A DNA stretch of 34,850 nucleotides from a bacterium (lineage in GTDB: Bacteria; Bacillota; Bacilli; Lactobacillales; Streptococcaceae). The stretch lies in NCBI GenBank assembly GCA_905221505.1, contig CAJNDL010000023.1:1-34850 (forward strand), read 5' to 3'. Position numbers and translations under genes: made by a program. Under the pieces are notes generated by a model, which did not search any database, was not told where the DNA came from, and saw only the letters and a program-made list of their open reading frames with translations. Below are positions 34,828-34,850 of this stretch, piece by piece; position 1 is the stretch's first letter, and each line of letters begins with the position of its first letter.

Positions 34828-34850
34828 CGTTTGAATGGGGTTAAAGGTTA

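Overview
The window is a low-GC Firmicute chromosome segment that looks like a Mitis-group Streptococcus (S. mitis / S. oralis / S. pneumoniae-like). The reasons are: a PgdA closely matching the pneumococcal protein as I remember it, an acetoin/pyruvate dehydrogenase whose E3 carries the lipoyl domain, a methionine aminopeptidase with the streptococcal insert, RUP-like repeats of about 106 bp, and gene blocks whose order I recall from pneumococcal genomes. No rRNA or tRNA gene was seen. No CRISPR array was seen.

Layout. (1) 1-6036: a dehydrogenase operon, E1-alpha, E1-beta, E2, E3 and lipoate-protein ligase. (2) 6557-10529: murA, a GNAT acetyltransferase, a multidomain HTH/DRTGG/CBS/hot-dog protein and map. 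(3) 10797-13513: ccdA with a thioredoxin-like lipoprotein (extracytoplasmic thiol redox), then the 23S rRNA uracil methyltransferase RlmCD. (4) 13514-16202: an accessory island directly after rlmCD. It starts with a scar resembling the 3' end of a second RlmD-type gene and carries an RpiB/LacAB-like protein, an alpha/beta hydrolase and an ADP-ribosylglycohydrolase. (5) 16325-20264: a lipid kinase, a cytoplasmic GH13 neopullulanase under a cre site, and two poorly known genes. (6) 20607-26273: rbgA-rnhB-ClC antiporter, pgdA (apparently leaderless) and an aldo/keto reductase. (7) 26321-30838: a glycine T-box operon with an HExxH protein, glyQ, a highly structured 210-bp intercistronic element, glyS and a DUF896 protein. 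(8) 30908-32416: repeat and IS debris (terminator palindrome, RUP, decayed IS630 transposase, IS110 fragment). (9) 32417-34266, minus strand: a 43-aa protein, a YcgR-like permease and its TIGR03943-type partner. (10) 34382-34850: a short, apparently truncated gene followed by repeated hairpin motifs.

The items most worth a second look are the folded element between glyQ and glyS, the HExxH protein placed directly behind the glycine T-box, the scar and island at the rlmCD 3' end, and the repeat cluster that truncates the last gene. Many families here are well known. Functions of the accessory genes are inferred from motifs only. References to pneumococcal gene order and sequences are from memory.
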